Below, one piece after another: positions 12,731-26,969 of a DNA stretch of 64,000 nt. This stretch comes from Setophaga petechia. Taxonomy: Eukaryota; Chordata; Aves; Passeriformes; Parulidae. Positions within the stretch are counted from its first letter, which is position 1. Each line of letters starts with the position of its first letter. The position numbers and the translations under genes are program-made. The DNA is taken from positions 13,326,501 through 13,390,500 of the forward strand of contig JANCRA010000019.1 in assembly GCA_024362935.1 (NCBI GenBank), given 5' to 3'. Under the pieces are notes generated by a model. The model did no database searches and was not told the DNA's origin. It saw nothing but the letters and a program-made list of their open reading frames with translations.

Positions 12731-15700
12731 ATGTTTCCCCCAAAATGGTGTAGTTAGACTTTGCTGCCCCTTTCTGTAAATATTTGTTTTGAATTAAATA
12801 ACTCAGAAGAAATCTACAAAAACTATTTAAATCAACCAAAGCCATTAAATATCAGCTTCGAAATGTTTTGATTCACTAGCTGATGTCTAAAAAAGTGTCA
12901 TTTCAATAAGCATTTTGGGAACTCCAGGTGATCTGAATGACTTGGCTTTTGGTGTGTGCAGGCATGAAGAGCATGGTCACTCAAAAGGGGGAATGTCTGG
13001 CTTCTCTCATGGATGAAGATCCTTGAGGCCCAAGAAAAAGGTACATCAAAGCATGGGCAGGACACCAAGTACGTGAGCACTGCTGCTGCCTGCAGTGGGA
13101 CTGCTCCCAAGCTGGGGGTGAAACCAAATTTAAAAACTTTCCTGGTCTTCTGCTTCACCTTGCACTTGTTTTTAAGGCATGATTTAATTTTTTTAAGCAA
13201 CAAACAATACTTCATGCTATTGCAGGATAATGTAACAAGATGGATTCACTTTATACACTAAATTAAAAAAATAAATCTATCCTCAGTTTTCACCTGAATT
13301 TGACATTTCCCTTGTTCTCTTTGCATTTAAATTTAAAAGTGGTAGCCTAAGGGAAGGCGTTTGAAGAATTCTGTGTTTATAAATGGTCTGCATTATATTT
13401 TGTATATGTAGGCAGTAGCTATAGTCTTCCCTTTTCGGCCTGAGGGGAAGGCAATGGTTTCCTGCATGACAGAGCTGCAGCTCCTGTCTGTAGGCAGGTA
13501 CACAAAGCTCTCTTTAACTGCCTGGAAGGAGCGGTGAGATGAAACATGCCCACTGATGGTTAACAGATCTGTCCCTCAAGACTGCTTTTCACCGAACATG
13601 GCATTTGTTTACACTCAGCTAAAGCTTTTAGCATTTTTGGGCCTATAAGAGGATTTGGCTGGTAGCCCTGCTGCTGATTGTCATATTCCCTAGCTAGAAA
13701 CGTCAGTTACCACTTCTCTTTCTTCTTCCGTTCATTAAACTTTTTGTATATTTTCTCTGTCTTTCCCAGGAATTAGTGATGACATGTTCCATTTGCATAT
13801 TACTGTAGTTCTTCCAGGGGATGTGAGAGCACACAGAGCTTGCAGCTTTTAACCCACTAGGGATTCAGAGACCAGGAGCAACATAATATCATCAGAATAT
13901 TGTTTGTAGCATCTTGTGTATAAAAAAACCCAGTGAAAAAATAAGAGCTGTTCAGCTGGAACTGAATATACACACATTCTGCTTTTTTTTCATGACCCAC
14001 CACTGAGCATTTTCTCTGCAGATGACAGGAAGGTATTTCTGGAAATCTGTCACAGTATAACTATCTGAGAGGAACTCTGAGCTAAAATTGTTTTAAAATT
14101 CCCCTTTTATTACTGCATAGTGCTGAGTTGTCACACTGACAAAGCAGCTGATTTCTCAGATTTGCCATTGAAGAACAGGGCTGCTGCTTCACACTGCCTG
14201 CCTGAGGAGATACCATAGGCTGTCTCTGCTTCTCCTGTGCTCACATACAGGGAGAAACACTCTTCCCCCTTTCCTTAGGCAAGACAACTTTCATAATAAT
14301 ACACTATACTCTGCCATGCAGGGCTGAAGCTCAAGACCATGTAATTAAAACTTCAGTCATGGACAGATGATGTTGTCCAGCTGCTGCCGATTCACATTTG
14401 CTGGTTTCCACCCCAGAATGCTCCGTTCTGCCATTTTTTCTCCCTGGTTCACTCACAAACCCCGAGTTCATTGACAATTATTTCCACAATCAGAACTGAG
14501 GAGGCAGTAGCCTCAGGGAGGTGGGTAGGAGCAAGCAGCTGGGCATCAGTAGCAGTTGACTTAATTTGCCTACCATAACTGTCTTGGCTTGTTCCAACAA
14601 TGAACTGGAGGGATTCAACCACACCAGAGTAATTTCACATACTTCTACCTAGCTAAAAACGATAAGCTTGTCCTAGCTCACAAACTAAGTACCTGTTGGT
14701 GTCTAGAAAAGAGACAAGCACATCTAGAGGAAATTTCTTCTGTCTTAGATGCTTTCAGAGCAGCTCATCTGACTCTGTCTCCCTGGATGATGGTGAAAGC
14801 TACAGATTAGGGCAACCAGGCTGTATGGATTGGTCTGGAACTTCCAGAGATTGAAGAAAGCTTACAAGACAGTAACTTGTCTAGATTTCAGTAGCATGAA
14901 CTGATGCCCTGAGAGGAATACTGCAAGAGATTCATCTAGGATGTGTCTTCCTCCTTGATATGAGTCTTAGCAGCTCTTACTCATTTCAAACCTGCAGCAG
15001 GACAAGAAGCTTTCTGCCCATCATGCTCCCTGACACGTTTGCCATTCCCATTACTGTTAATCCTGTGCTCAGAGTCAAGCTGTTGTATTGCAGGTGTGTA
15101 GAATACACTACCTTGGAAACCTCAGATAGTTAAAATCCAGGGAAATTAAATGTGGTATAGACATGAAAACACTGTCTCAGAGAACAACAGCAAGTAGCTC
15201 TAACAGCAGCGACCTCAGTTCATGCTGAAAAACCTGCCTTTATGAAAAATTTTATCAATCTCATAGCAGAACTCCATTCAAGCAGGGCTACATCCACAGC
15301 AGTATCAATTAGCTACCCAAAACCTAAGACTGTATCACACAAGTTACCTATGCAGTAATGAAATGTGCATGATCCTGTCCCTCTCAAATGAGACTTAGTC
15401 TTTGACAAAGGCTCTGGCCTAGAGAGGCTGTCATTTATTAAAGACCCACAGTAACCCCAGCTCAATTTGTGGCTGGCGCTTGGCTTTTATGTATGATGAA
15501 TTAGAAAGTGGGATAGTTCCTCCTCACACTACAGGTTTCATTTTACTCTTCTTTGTGAAAAATTCCTTCCTTTCAACCCACAGACCTGGAAAGCATTTCA
15601 AAGCCTGTCCTGTTCATGTTTGGTAACTCCTCAAGAATTGGTGAATTTAAGAAGTAAGTTAAAGGTTCCCCATGTTCAATTCTGAATCGTATCTCAGGAC

Positions 15701-18700
15701 CACTTATGTTGTTTCATTTTGTACCACTTCTGGAATGTCAGAGATCACTTATTTGATTTTGGCTGGTAAAACAATGTAATTACATTTCTAATAATTCAGC
15801 TGGACCAGCTGAGCACTTTCTCTGTCAGCATGAATACTGCAAGGAAAACCCCATATAGCAAAATTTTTCTTGAAAATGCCCTACAGGACTAAGGTAATTT
15901 CAAGTATATATATGCTTACTTTTTTTCAAACACACCTTGTTTGTTTTTATTTTCTTCTGTGAAGTAGTCCCTTAAACAAAGTCCTCTAACTGGTTTTTAA
16001 TTGCAAACTGTTACGTGCATGCCAGGCTGTACATCCTCCTGTTATCCTTTTGACAGTCCAGTGAAATCTCTGCTAGACACACAGCTGCTGTGGGATCCAG
16101 TTTCATTAGCCACTTCCTGCGGCTCTGTGCTCTTGCTGGGGCTCTCAGCTATTCTTCTTCCCCTTCTTTCAGTTTGCTCCCCCCTCATTTATTCTCAATA
16201 GAGTCATATACTGTAAGGTACATCAGCTCTGATGTCTTTTCTGAAAAGTTTTCAAAAGAACCGGTACTCTTAAAGCATGCAGAGATGAATGTATCTGGTT
16301 TCACCAAAGTACACATAATTGAGGGAAGAGGGAAGTTTCAGGCAACGGCCTCAGTTCCAGCAGTAGCAGGGCTGCATTTGTATCTTGCACATCAGCAAAT
16401 TATTTACATAGCCTGAAAGTGCACTGAGAGCATTGATGTAGAAGGGAAGGGACTGCCATAGTTTTAGAGCAGGGACACACAATTTCTGTGAAAATTCAAT
16501 AATTATAGCATATGCTGAAACTGACCATATTCTGCTAAGATGCTCTGCAAAGTCATTAAGTTGTACACATTTCACAGAATAGAATTTGGTTAACTGTATA
16601 TCAATTAGTAAGTTGTTTGCAATGGTTTGCTGCCTTTGGATAAGGATGTTGCATTTGATCTGTTTCAAACAAGGACTCTTCAGTGCAAATGGTCTTTTTT
16701 CATGAGTGTACAGTCTAAACACAGCGGAAATGGATGGCTTGTCAATGCTATGTGATAAAGAGAGTAATGTTACTGATTTAACAGAAGCTCACAGCTGATA
16801 GGAATTTTCTTCTTTTACATTTAATCTTTCAAGATGGATTAGACTTCTGAAGGAATGTTTTGCCTTGCAGTCATTTATTTGTCCTTTCCCCGTTCATTTA
16901 TGAAAATTATTTATTTATTTTAAAATGCAAAAATTATATTTTGTAACAGATACTAACATTCAATTTCAAAACAGCCAAAGCTTCTAAGTATTTATTGGAT
17001 AAAGATTTGGATTTGGCACATAGGGAGCTTCATGGTCTGAAATTTTTAAGCATTTCAACAGCCTAGTGAAAGTCTATTTCCTTGTGACTAAATTATCACA
17101 GTTAAGTATATGTGGCTTTTGTACAAAGCACAAAGTGATTGTTTTCCTAACGTTAGTTAGGAAATTAGTTACTAATTTTCTCCTGCCTCCATGCTTGCTT
17201 GTGTAAGTAACCTTAGAGGAGTGCTCAGTCTCTGAGGTAGGACTATTCTAGTAAATTAAAAAGTGGCAAGGGATGTTCCCAGGCACTGTGCTTCAATTAC
17301 ATTTACTTCTAAATTTTTAAAAAGGTCCCAGGGATGGTTTTGGCTCACACTAAATATCCAGACATGATCTGAGGGTAAGAAAGGGATGGAAAGCCTTCCC
17401 AGTGGCACCCTGAATGCAGGGACCCCACTCTGAAGGGCAAGAGCGTGACAATGTGAACCCAAGTACCAGCTGTGCTCATTGCCAGAAAGTGGTTCCAAGC
17501 ATGTTTAATTTATTAGTTCAGATACAATTTGAGTGGTATTAAGGGTCATCTACCTCTTTGGTATTTGAAGGGCGCTTAAGGTGCCTCTCTCATTTCAAAG
17601 GAACTGATAATGAACCCACAAAAACTTTGATATACAAAGACACTTAACCAAGTAAGCAATTCTCTGACAGTCAGCAGTGTAACTCATATGCTTGACGTCA
17701 GCTCCATGTTCATCACATCTCTGGGTTGAAGCCTAAAGTATGTAAGTTTGGAGCTGTCTGGCCTCACTGAAGTTGAATCTTCACAGGATGGTCTCTTGTT
17801 ACATTGTGAAAAGTATCAGAGGAGACAGACCATTTCAGCCCAATTTCAAACATTAGGCCTCTTTTTAGTACAGCCACGCTCTGTATCCACAATGAAATAT
17901 TTGGTTTCTGCCCACTTGTACAGTTACTCTTTATCTAACCTCCATGGCGTAGGAACAGGAAAAGGAACCAGCTGGTGCCTCATGTCACTTGTCTCAGGAG
18001 ACTGATGACAGCACCAGTGTTGCCATCCAACTCAGCATCTTTAAAATAGCACAGCTTAGGGACAAAAAACATATAGATGACAGCTGAAATGTCTGAATCA
18101 AAACTTGCATGTGTCATTCACATCTTAAAGATAAAATGGGAAAGTTGGTACATTTGTCATTGATGAAAAGAGAGAAAGTTTGTATCCCTTATTTTTACCA
18201 TCTGAAAACTACATCTCTGACGTAACCTAGCTTATGTTTCATTTGAGAGACAAACAACACTAAAGACACCTCAAAGAGTGGTCTTGAAATGAAAGGCTTC
18301 TGAATGGACCTTGAGGTTGTTGTGCATTAAGTATCTGATTTTACATAGCTAAAATAGAATCCTACCTTAACTCCTTACATGAGGATTTTTACATCTTTCT
18401 GGAAAATAGATGCTGTTTCAGGTAGATATAATGTGTCTGGAGTCATTCAGTGAAATTTGGTTGTCTCTGCTCATATTAGAGGAACTTAATAGTACCTCTC
18501 TGTTTGAAAGCTACTGGTCTATGAAATCTTGCAGAGATGATACACACTGAATGACAGAAGCAAGACTTAAGTAGGCAGACTATACACAGAGATGGCTTTG
18601 CATGGTTTTGCCCACCACAAACATATGGATCAAATATTCAGCATCAGCATTTGATATGGCATCACTTGGTGTTGGACAGCCTTTGTGCCAAACTGCCCTA

Positions 18701-19205
18701 ATGACAATGCTGTTTTCAATGCAGGGCTTGGTTGGCTTCATTGTTGCTTCATAACACTATGAAGTGTTAACAGAAACTTTGCCATGACACAAAGAGATTC
18801 CCAGGAAAATAACAAAGCTTTGTTGTTTATTTATTCACATCAAACTCTGGATGTGGTAACAACTCCAGGAGAATCAGGGTAACCAAGCCCTCATTGCAGT
18901 AACTAAGCAATAACATTGCAGTAACAGCTCAGACCAAGAAGTGGGCATCTTGTACTAGGATAGATTAGAAGGGTGTCTGAGAAATCTGACAGAAGATTTG
19001 AAAAGATAAACATTATTTACCACTTTTATCATCATTTATCAACAATGACAAACCTCCAAAAAGTGAACTGTAAATCTTGAGTCCCCAGAAGTGGAGAAAT
19101 AAAATCCAGGGGGGAAAAAAATCTGTATTGCCTACAGGGAAGTCCGTTGGTCAGGACCAAAGGCACAAGGTTGCTATGAAGGGATTGCAGATGGAATACC
19201 TCTGT

Positions 19206-19237
<32 letters not shown>

Positions 19238-22200
19238 CAACAGAGTCTGCCTATTTATTCAGACCAGAGGTAGCCCAGTGTGGCATTGCCATGAGGACCA
19301 GGCTGGAGGACATCCTCAGTGCCATGCAACTTCTGCAACTTCTGTCATGTGTGCTTGCAATAATTTACATAACACCAGTTGCAATGGGAACAGACGGGTG
19401 GGTTGCACCGAGTAACAGAGGTTACTTGGAGTACCTATCATAGTAACAGGATACCAGTCCAGCCTGATATAGTAACAAGCACACAGTAATTAGTTTGGGT
19501 GTGAAAAAGAAGCTCTGACAGAGTTGTATATCTTGACTATAAATAGGTGGGCACATGGACTTCTAGTACTTATTGAAGATATTTTACCTCTCCCTTTTTG
19601 GATTAAAACCATCAAGCTTTAGGGAAAAAAACCCCAGCAACTCAGTCAGGCAAGGATTTTAGAGTCTAGAGACAACAAGAGCCTCAAAGTGGGAAGCAAC
19701 AAATTTAATTGCTGCTTCTCTTCTCCTAGCCCTTCCCGTTGAACAATTTCTCATATCTGATTGAGGCTGGCTGATTTTATAGTGCAGATGACAGGTCTAG
19801 GCAGGCAGCGCTGCTTGTACAGTAGGACCAGGAGGAAAGCCCAGGTAAATCTGTGCCAGCTCATGAAGTTAAAACAGTTTTGCATATGAAAAGGAAACCA
19901 TAACTAATTAACACCAGGCAGGTGGTCTAGCTGGAAAACTAAAATCCAAACTCGGTCACAAGGGAATATGGGACTTGGCAGATGAAACTGTAACTGAAAT
20001 CATCTCCTAAGACCAGCCAAGTGAAAGCAGAGCCAACTACCCTGATGAAAAAATATGCCTGTGCTAGTCATTTCTGGGAAAAACAAGCCAAGGACAAATG
20101 ACTACAGCTCTCAGAATGAGCATGATTACATTTAGTCTTCAGGGCTTTGTTTCTAAAAGAGTTTTTTGTTAAATGCTAATCTTATTTGGTCAGATTCACA
20201 GTGAGATCAAAATCAGTTTTCATGGTACTTTAAGAGAATCAGCAGGGAAGATGATTGGGGGTATCAAGTATTAAAACAAAGGGAAGGGTGTGAAAATTTA
20301 TGTCAAATTTTGGTGGGACTTGGAGGAAGCAGTAGATCCTGCTGAGTTATGAAAGCAAAAGCAGATACCAGAAAAATACAGAGCTGGCTATGTTTCAACT
20401 ACAGTATCAGGAACAGTTAACCAGAACGGTGGGAGAAGGTTTTGTTTGGAGGAAAGAAATGGAGAAAGTGAGATTTGTGAGGTGAAAGATTCTGTTCTTT
20501 CACTGAAAGTAATGACTGAACAAATACAAGCACAGCGTCTTAAAACTTACCATGAGTAGTGTATGGACTTTGGGAAACTGAACACCCAGATCACATATTC
20601 AATTGGTGGTCCTAAGGGAAACCAAAATGATTCCGTCCCCTCGAATTCCTGAAATGTAATCCTATGACATACCTAAATGTTAAAGCAGACTGATGGAGAC
20701 TTACCCACAAGTAAAGAAATAGGTGATAGATTTGGACTTTTAAAAGCTTATGAAAGCTTCCAAATGGGTAAGGTAACAATGTGTAAAAAGACCCAGCTAT
20801 TCCCACTGCTGCAGGTAGATTATTCCACTCAACTCACTGTACCTGTGGTCAGAATATGTCTAGTTCTCCATGTGAAAATCTTGAGCTGTGCATTTAAAAC
20901 ACACAAAAAATACAGCCTGTAAGATCAATTGACTGCATTTTAATGGCATTCTTTGGCAAGCAATTCAGTGAAGAGCTAATTGTAATCAGCAAGCAGAAGT
21001 AGCTCTTTAGCTTTAATCAGCCTCATGGTACCATTTATACTTCCTACTATAAACACTATTATGGTGATTCTATAACAATTCTCATTCATGCTTCACTGAG
21101 ATCATGATTGTTCGGCTTTACACAGCAACGCTCACACGTAGTCACTCACGTATGTACAGCATTATACACATGCCTGAAATACAGGGGCCCAAGTTCTTAC
21201 CTGGTCAATAATGGTGTAAACTACTGCTGCCAGGTAAAGCCCAGACACTTGCATGAAATCCCTGCCTTCCAAATATTTTTTCAGCCATATTTAAGTGTGT
21301 ACAAAGCAAGGCACAAACTACTAAGGATCACATTTTGCTGGTAAAGAAAGCCTGGGACATGGAACGATGCATTCTGCCAGATCAAACTAGAGTACTTGAA
21401 GACATAACTGTCCTCATTTCTCCATTGCCAGCTCACTGAACCTCCTCTGAGCCTTCAGCTCCACACTATAAAGGCCACCCAGGGTAAATGAGCCCAGATA
21501 ACCTTCAAAACTCATCAATGTGGTTTGAGTCAATCCATTAGCCCTGTGCTGAAGTAGATTAGGAAAAACTCCCCATGCTTACTGCTGAGGCTGTGTTGGT
21601 ATAGCAAAAATCTGTCAGGGTGAGTAACATCTTCTGGTACCACAAGGTTTGCAAGGTAAATATGTCATGAATAAGAGAAATGAGCCCAAACATATAAAAA
21701 CTATTAGAAAGACAGAAAAGAGAAGTGATTTGTCACAAAAGGCTTAGGAAACTATTTCATCTAGAAGACAGTAGCATGGAAGGGAAAAAAGTTAAGACTG
21801 GGAGGACATAAAAACGGCAGATACCAGAAGTTAGAGAAGCAGCAAGAGAATATAGTTTATAGCTCTTAGTGCATGAGAAGAGCTGTCAAGCTCTGCATCA
21901 GACTGGGAATAGACCATGCAGGAGCTAGAATCCATTTTACCAAGACAAAAGGGAACTTTAATCCCCCTTTCATATCATGTTCTCACTAATTAACTGCTCC
22001 CAAGACATTGCCCTGCTAACTTCTTTTCTTGCGTTCCTCCAAAAGTCTTCAGTTCATAAAAAATAAGCAATTAAAAAACTAAAGAAAAGACAAGTCTGGC
22101 AACTGAGCAGCCAGAATCTCTTCTCTTTACACGTTCTACTTTAAGCAGTACACGGTCCTTCCAACACGCAAGAATATTCTCTGAATGGGAGCTAAACCAG

Positions 22201-25200
22201 CTGAATACCATTGTTTAAAAGCTCCATACCATCACTGACCTGCTGCAGTAAACTGTCTGCTCAAATAATTTGGGAGTCTTCTATGGTTTGTGCACAGAAG
22301 AATGATGGACTAATTGATACAGCCATCATAATCTCTATAGAAGAATTTCTCATTGTCTTGAGGGAAACATATCTGAATCTGTAAGAAACCTTTATTACTT
22401 ATATTAAAAGTATTCTCTTGGACAATTATCCTATTGACTTGGGCAATGTAGGCTTGGGCATTAAGTTGAAACCAAGCTATTAAGAAACCACCCTGAGGTG
22501 ATTTTTTGTAAAACTTTTAATTATTGAGTTAAATAAAACATCAGTTGTCTTTTAATGAAATATGTCACTGCATTCAGCCTTTCCCTTGGGTTTACGAGGT
22601 GTGCTCAAATGAACACTCAGAGACAGCTCTGTTATTATAATTTTTATAAGAGACTACAGATAGTAGTCTAAATATGCTTGGACTACTCAGCAATGCAAAT
22701 GAATATCACAGGAAAAAAGGCTTTAGGAGAATGAAATGGAAGAAGGTCAGTGTTTGGCTCCCATGGAGCAAAGTTGATAGTCTGTGTTGCAGACTCACTG
22801 CATGGCTACAGGAGAAGGCAGCACTTTCATAAGATCCTCAAGTGTCCAGCCTGGGTCACCCAGGCAAACCCTGTTCCCGGACAAATTGCAGGCAGGTGCC
22901 AGACCTGAAATACTCCCAGACTACAGGAAAGGAATGCCCAGGGCTAGACTATTCCTCTGCCAGGATGCAACTGCTGTTCATATGGCTGTGAGCCCAGGCA
23001 TACTGAGAATCCCATTATGACTTTGTTGTGCATGCAGTCCAAGAGAAGACAAAATGGCCTGGGAATCACATTATGGAACTTCACGAGATTTGCCTCAGAT
23101 GCTCCCATGCCTGTCAGGGCACATGTTGACTGCACATGTTCAGGGCCCTGACTGTTGTCAGGGACAAAGGCAGCGCTGGAGACAGCACCTGCTTAATGAA
23201 GCAGGAGTGGTCCTTGACAGGAAGAATCCTGCTTCACTGTCATAAAGCATCTTCTCTGTCCTTAACTAGCAGCACAGTGACAGGGTAACATCTTTGTTAT
23301 CAGAGTGCTGCAAAGTGTTTTGTAAGCACTTAAAGTGAAGACAATGGGTACCCTACGAGAGAAGCAATAGAGGCTTAGATGATACATGGGCTACTGCTGG
23401 ACTTGGCCCAAGGTACACTTTGAGTGAAATCAGAGTCATCCTATTGGCCTCCCTGGGATTTGGATAATGCCAGTTTGGCTCCCTGACCACTAGGCACAGT
23501 TTGTACTGTTCATGCAGATTATGTTGTTACCCTTTTCAGCTTGATTAGCTATGCCAAAAAATTGGAGGCTTGAAGGTTATTCTCTTTAGGAGGAGAAATT
23601 GATGATGGAGTCAGATAACCTGAGTGCAGTTCTCTCTGGCTGCAAGCCCTGTGTTCCTAAACCCAGGTAATATTAAGCAGTGGGAAACAACTTTGGTTTT
23701 GGCCAAATACATTTGAGCTTTTGAGCATGATCTTACACCCCTTTGAGTAGAGGCACAGGTTTGTGCTCTCTTTTGAGAGGCTGCTATCATTTCTTTTACA
23801 CACTTCCACAGTGGAACTTCGTAGTTCTTTTTCCAGCTTCCACCCAAGGAAGGGTGGCAGCTCAATCCACTTTAGTGAATTCATGCCCACCCCAGTTCAG
23901 CCTGCCTGTTTCACTGTAACCATTCGTCACACTGCATAATTTTCTCTCTCTATAGCTCTTCCATTGGGTATCAAATTTTCTGCACATTTTGTGTATTTTA
24001 TGCACAATGAAAATCAATAAAAAAGATTGAACAATGAAATGCTAATGAATAACAACTGAGAGACTGCAGTGGTTTCGTTTTAAGACACTTTTAATCTCCA
24101 TTACCATAGCAAACAACATGCTTTTCAGTGACAATGGTTACCAGGACAGACGTACTGTCCTCATCACTAATGATAAATCACTGAAAGACCTATCAGCTGC
24201 AGCATTGCTGTGAATGATCTGAGTCCACTGGCTGAAGTTCCTACACCAAAATCTAGGAGTCTCTGTGCAGCATCACTTTTAAACACTCAGATCTATGGAA
24301 CTGTTCTATGGAGTGACTGAAGCAGTGCAGCCCAGGCTCTTTCTGTCTTTGTCGGTCTGCCTGGGACACAGGGGAAAGCTAAGGCAAACCAGCTCAAGGT
24401 GGGAAGTACTGCACATAAATTACAGCATGCTAATCCCTTCCACAGATGCTCTCATTTAGGTGTAAAATGGTTTAAGGTTATTGAAGTTCCATACCACTGG
24501 GATTTATTTACATTTCCTGTAGGAGGCTGTGGTTTGATGTTACAAAATGGACAACAGTGATACCAGCTTAAGAGAAATTTCCCCAGTTACAAAAGGAACA
24601 ACAAAAATCCCCAAAAGACCCAAAGCAAAATAAGGCCCGAAGTATTTTTAACTGATTTTGCAAACAGATCAGTTCACCAAACTTATTCACAATGAAGTCA
24701 CACAAATAGCATGCTAGAAGCTTTCCTTTTCCTTCTGATAAAGTTTGTTCTGGAAAAATTGAGGTTTTATGTCCATGTTTTACTGTTAGCAGCTAAGGAT
24801 AGTTCCATAGCAATCAATTTTGTTCAGTTCTCCCCTAATAACTAGCACAGTAATTGCAAAAGTGACTTCAAATATCTGTCTTATTAGTTAAATATGTATA
24901 TTCATAGTTAAGCATCTATTCAAAAATTTCCCTCATCATCCTGTACTTCTGCAAATCCTTTAAGTATTTGCACAGTTGCCATGAAGCCTAACACAGAATT
25001 AGTGGATAAATGAAGTCGGTGGACTCTCTCTGGTTTGTGAGGTACAATCCAAGAACAATAAAGCTCATCTTACTGAGATTGGCGCATTTTGTCAGTAGGG
25101 ACCCTGGTCTGGTAAAAAGGAAGTATCTGGGGTTAAAGTGTCTCTAGCTCTGAGGCCTTTGTGGAGAGAGGAAAGTTAGGACCAGAAAGAGAAGACTTGG

Positions 25201-26969
25201 AACCAGAGTGTGAACGACTGTGTACAAAGTGGAAGGAAAGAGTGTGAGACCAATTTTGAGTTGTAGAACTTAAAATCCCCCTAGGAGCTCTAGGAAATGG
25301 GCCAGGATTTGGCAATCTTAGGAATTAGACCTAGAAGTGATCTCTTGACATGGGGACGGACTGAAGCCTCTTCCTGCAGTAGGAAAAACCTCAGTAACTC
25401 TACAAAAATGCAGCAGGAACTACTGAGTGGTACTGCCCAACCAAGTAAGAGACAATGATCTTTATTCTGCGCTGTTCTGTGGTTGGACACGCTGGAGAGA
25501 TACTGGCAGATCTCCTGTGGAGGTACCTGGGACAATTCAGAAATATTGATCTCCATTTCTAGCGAATGAGTCAAGGCAATTCCAGTGTCCCTAAAATGTT
25601 TGAAACGTAAAAAAATTTCTTTCACTAAACCTATTGTCTATTTAGGATTACATCAACATTAGTCAGTAGCATTCTTTGAATAATAAACTAAAGTCCAGAT
25701 CCCTGGCAAAACTCACCTTGATCTGTATTATCATTTAGACTGCACCTGAAAACCTCATTAATTTAAATAAGCAATAGAGACTGAAATAAAATTCCATTCA
25801 TGCTTAATTCTCCAATGTGGTTTTGAAAAATCTTTCTTCTTTAGCCAGTCTTATGTTACATGCTGGATGGTCTTTGCTTTGACCACCTCATAAAAAAGGG
25901 CCCATAAATACTTTCATGTGTTATTTAAACTAGCGGTACTCCCTGAGGCACCATGCTTTTATTTTTAAAAATCCTTTGTGTATTCCTAAAACATTTCTAA
26001 ACCAGTAGCAGAGGTAAATGTGTATTTTAACCCAGGCAAGCCAAATTCTGTCAATATCAGAACACAAATTTTCTTACTCCATACTGATAAGAATAAAACA
26101 TTTTTAGCAACTTCCACTTGATTCATGTGTATCCCTCCTAAAAGTCAGCAATTTCTCATTATGAGTGTAAATAGCTGAAATTATTTTTCTTGACTAGATG
26201 CTTTCCAGAACAGAAAATGAACTCCTAGTATGCTATAAGCAACACACTGGGAGGGTCTCCCTTTCTGCCTTTGAAAGAAGGAAGGAGGTATAAAAGCAGC
26301 ATCTGGGATGGATCAGAGCTTGCCTGGAGAAGAGTGTCATTAGTACAACTGTGACTGTAAGCATGTGGAGCAGGTGGGGAGATGGGAATGCAAAATATCA
26401 CCTGGCATAAGAGATGTTTTGTTTTCCCTAATTGACAACTATGGATAGCAGTAGAATTAAGTTCTACTGCGAGCAGAAGTACTTGTACTCACAACATGTG
26501 GGCAACAAAAAATATATCACAATATTGATAGAATATTACATTTAAAAAGTTGATATTTCAAATTTAAATTGGACTTATATTTATATTTCAAATATAAAGT
26601 GGGATTTAAACTAAAAAGATTAGAAATTACACAATCAGAATAGACATCAGGCATTTGGATAAACCCAGATATTCCAGAAGAGCTAGAATGGTTCTTCCAC
26701 ATTCCAGTTCTGCTCACAATTTATCTTTCAACAGGCAAAGAAAACCCCCAAAAAAGGGGTTTTGGCTCGCAACCTGAGCATACACTTGGCAATTTATAAC
26801 CCGTGATCTTCTTTGTATTATCCTAAATTAGGACAGGAATGACATCATCCTGAGTGAGAAAAGTATTGTCTTAAATAACTCCTCAAAAGACCCAGACTGT
26901 AGTGTCCCCACAAATATACTGACAATAAAATCACGAGAGAGAAGATTTCTAGATCTTTTCCTTAGATTC
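12731..26969. other. Intergenic, mostly unique DNA
   Basis: No gene recognised. The region includes the poly(A) run at 19.2 kb and a few moderately GC-richer stretches (for example 14.7-15.0 and 22.8-23.2 kb), which I could not assign to a repeat family or an exon. Confidence 0.6.
19207..19236 (+). repeat. Poly(A) run, 30 bases
   Basis: An uninterrupted run of 30 A. No recognisable retrocopy precedes it and no target duplication is evident, so I treat it as a simple homopolymer. Its length may be inexact because of sequencing error. Confidence 0.9.
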
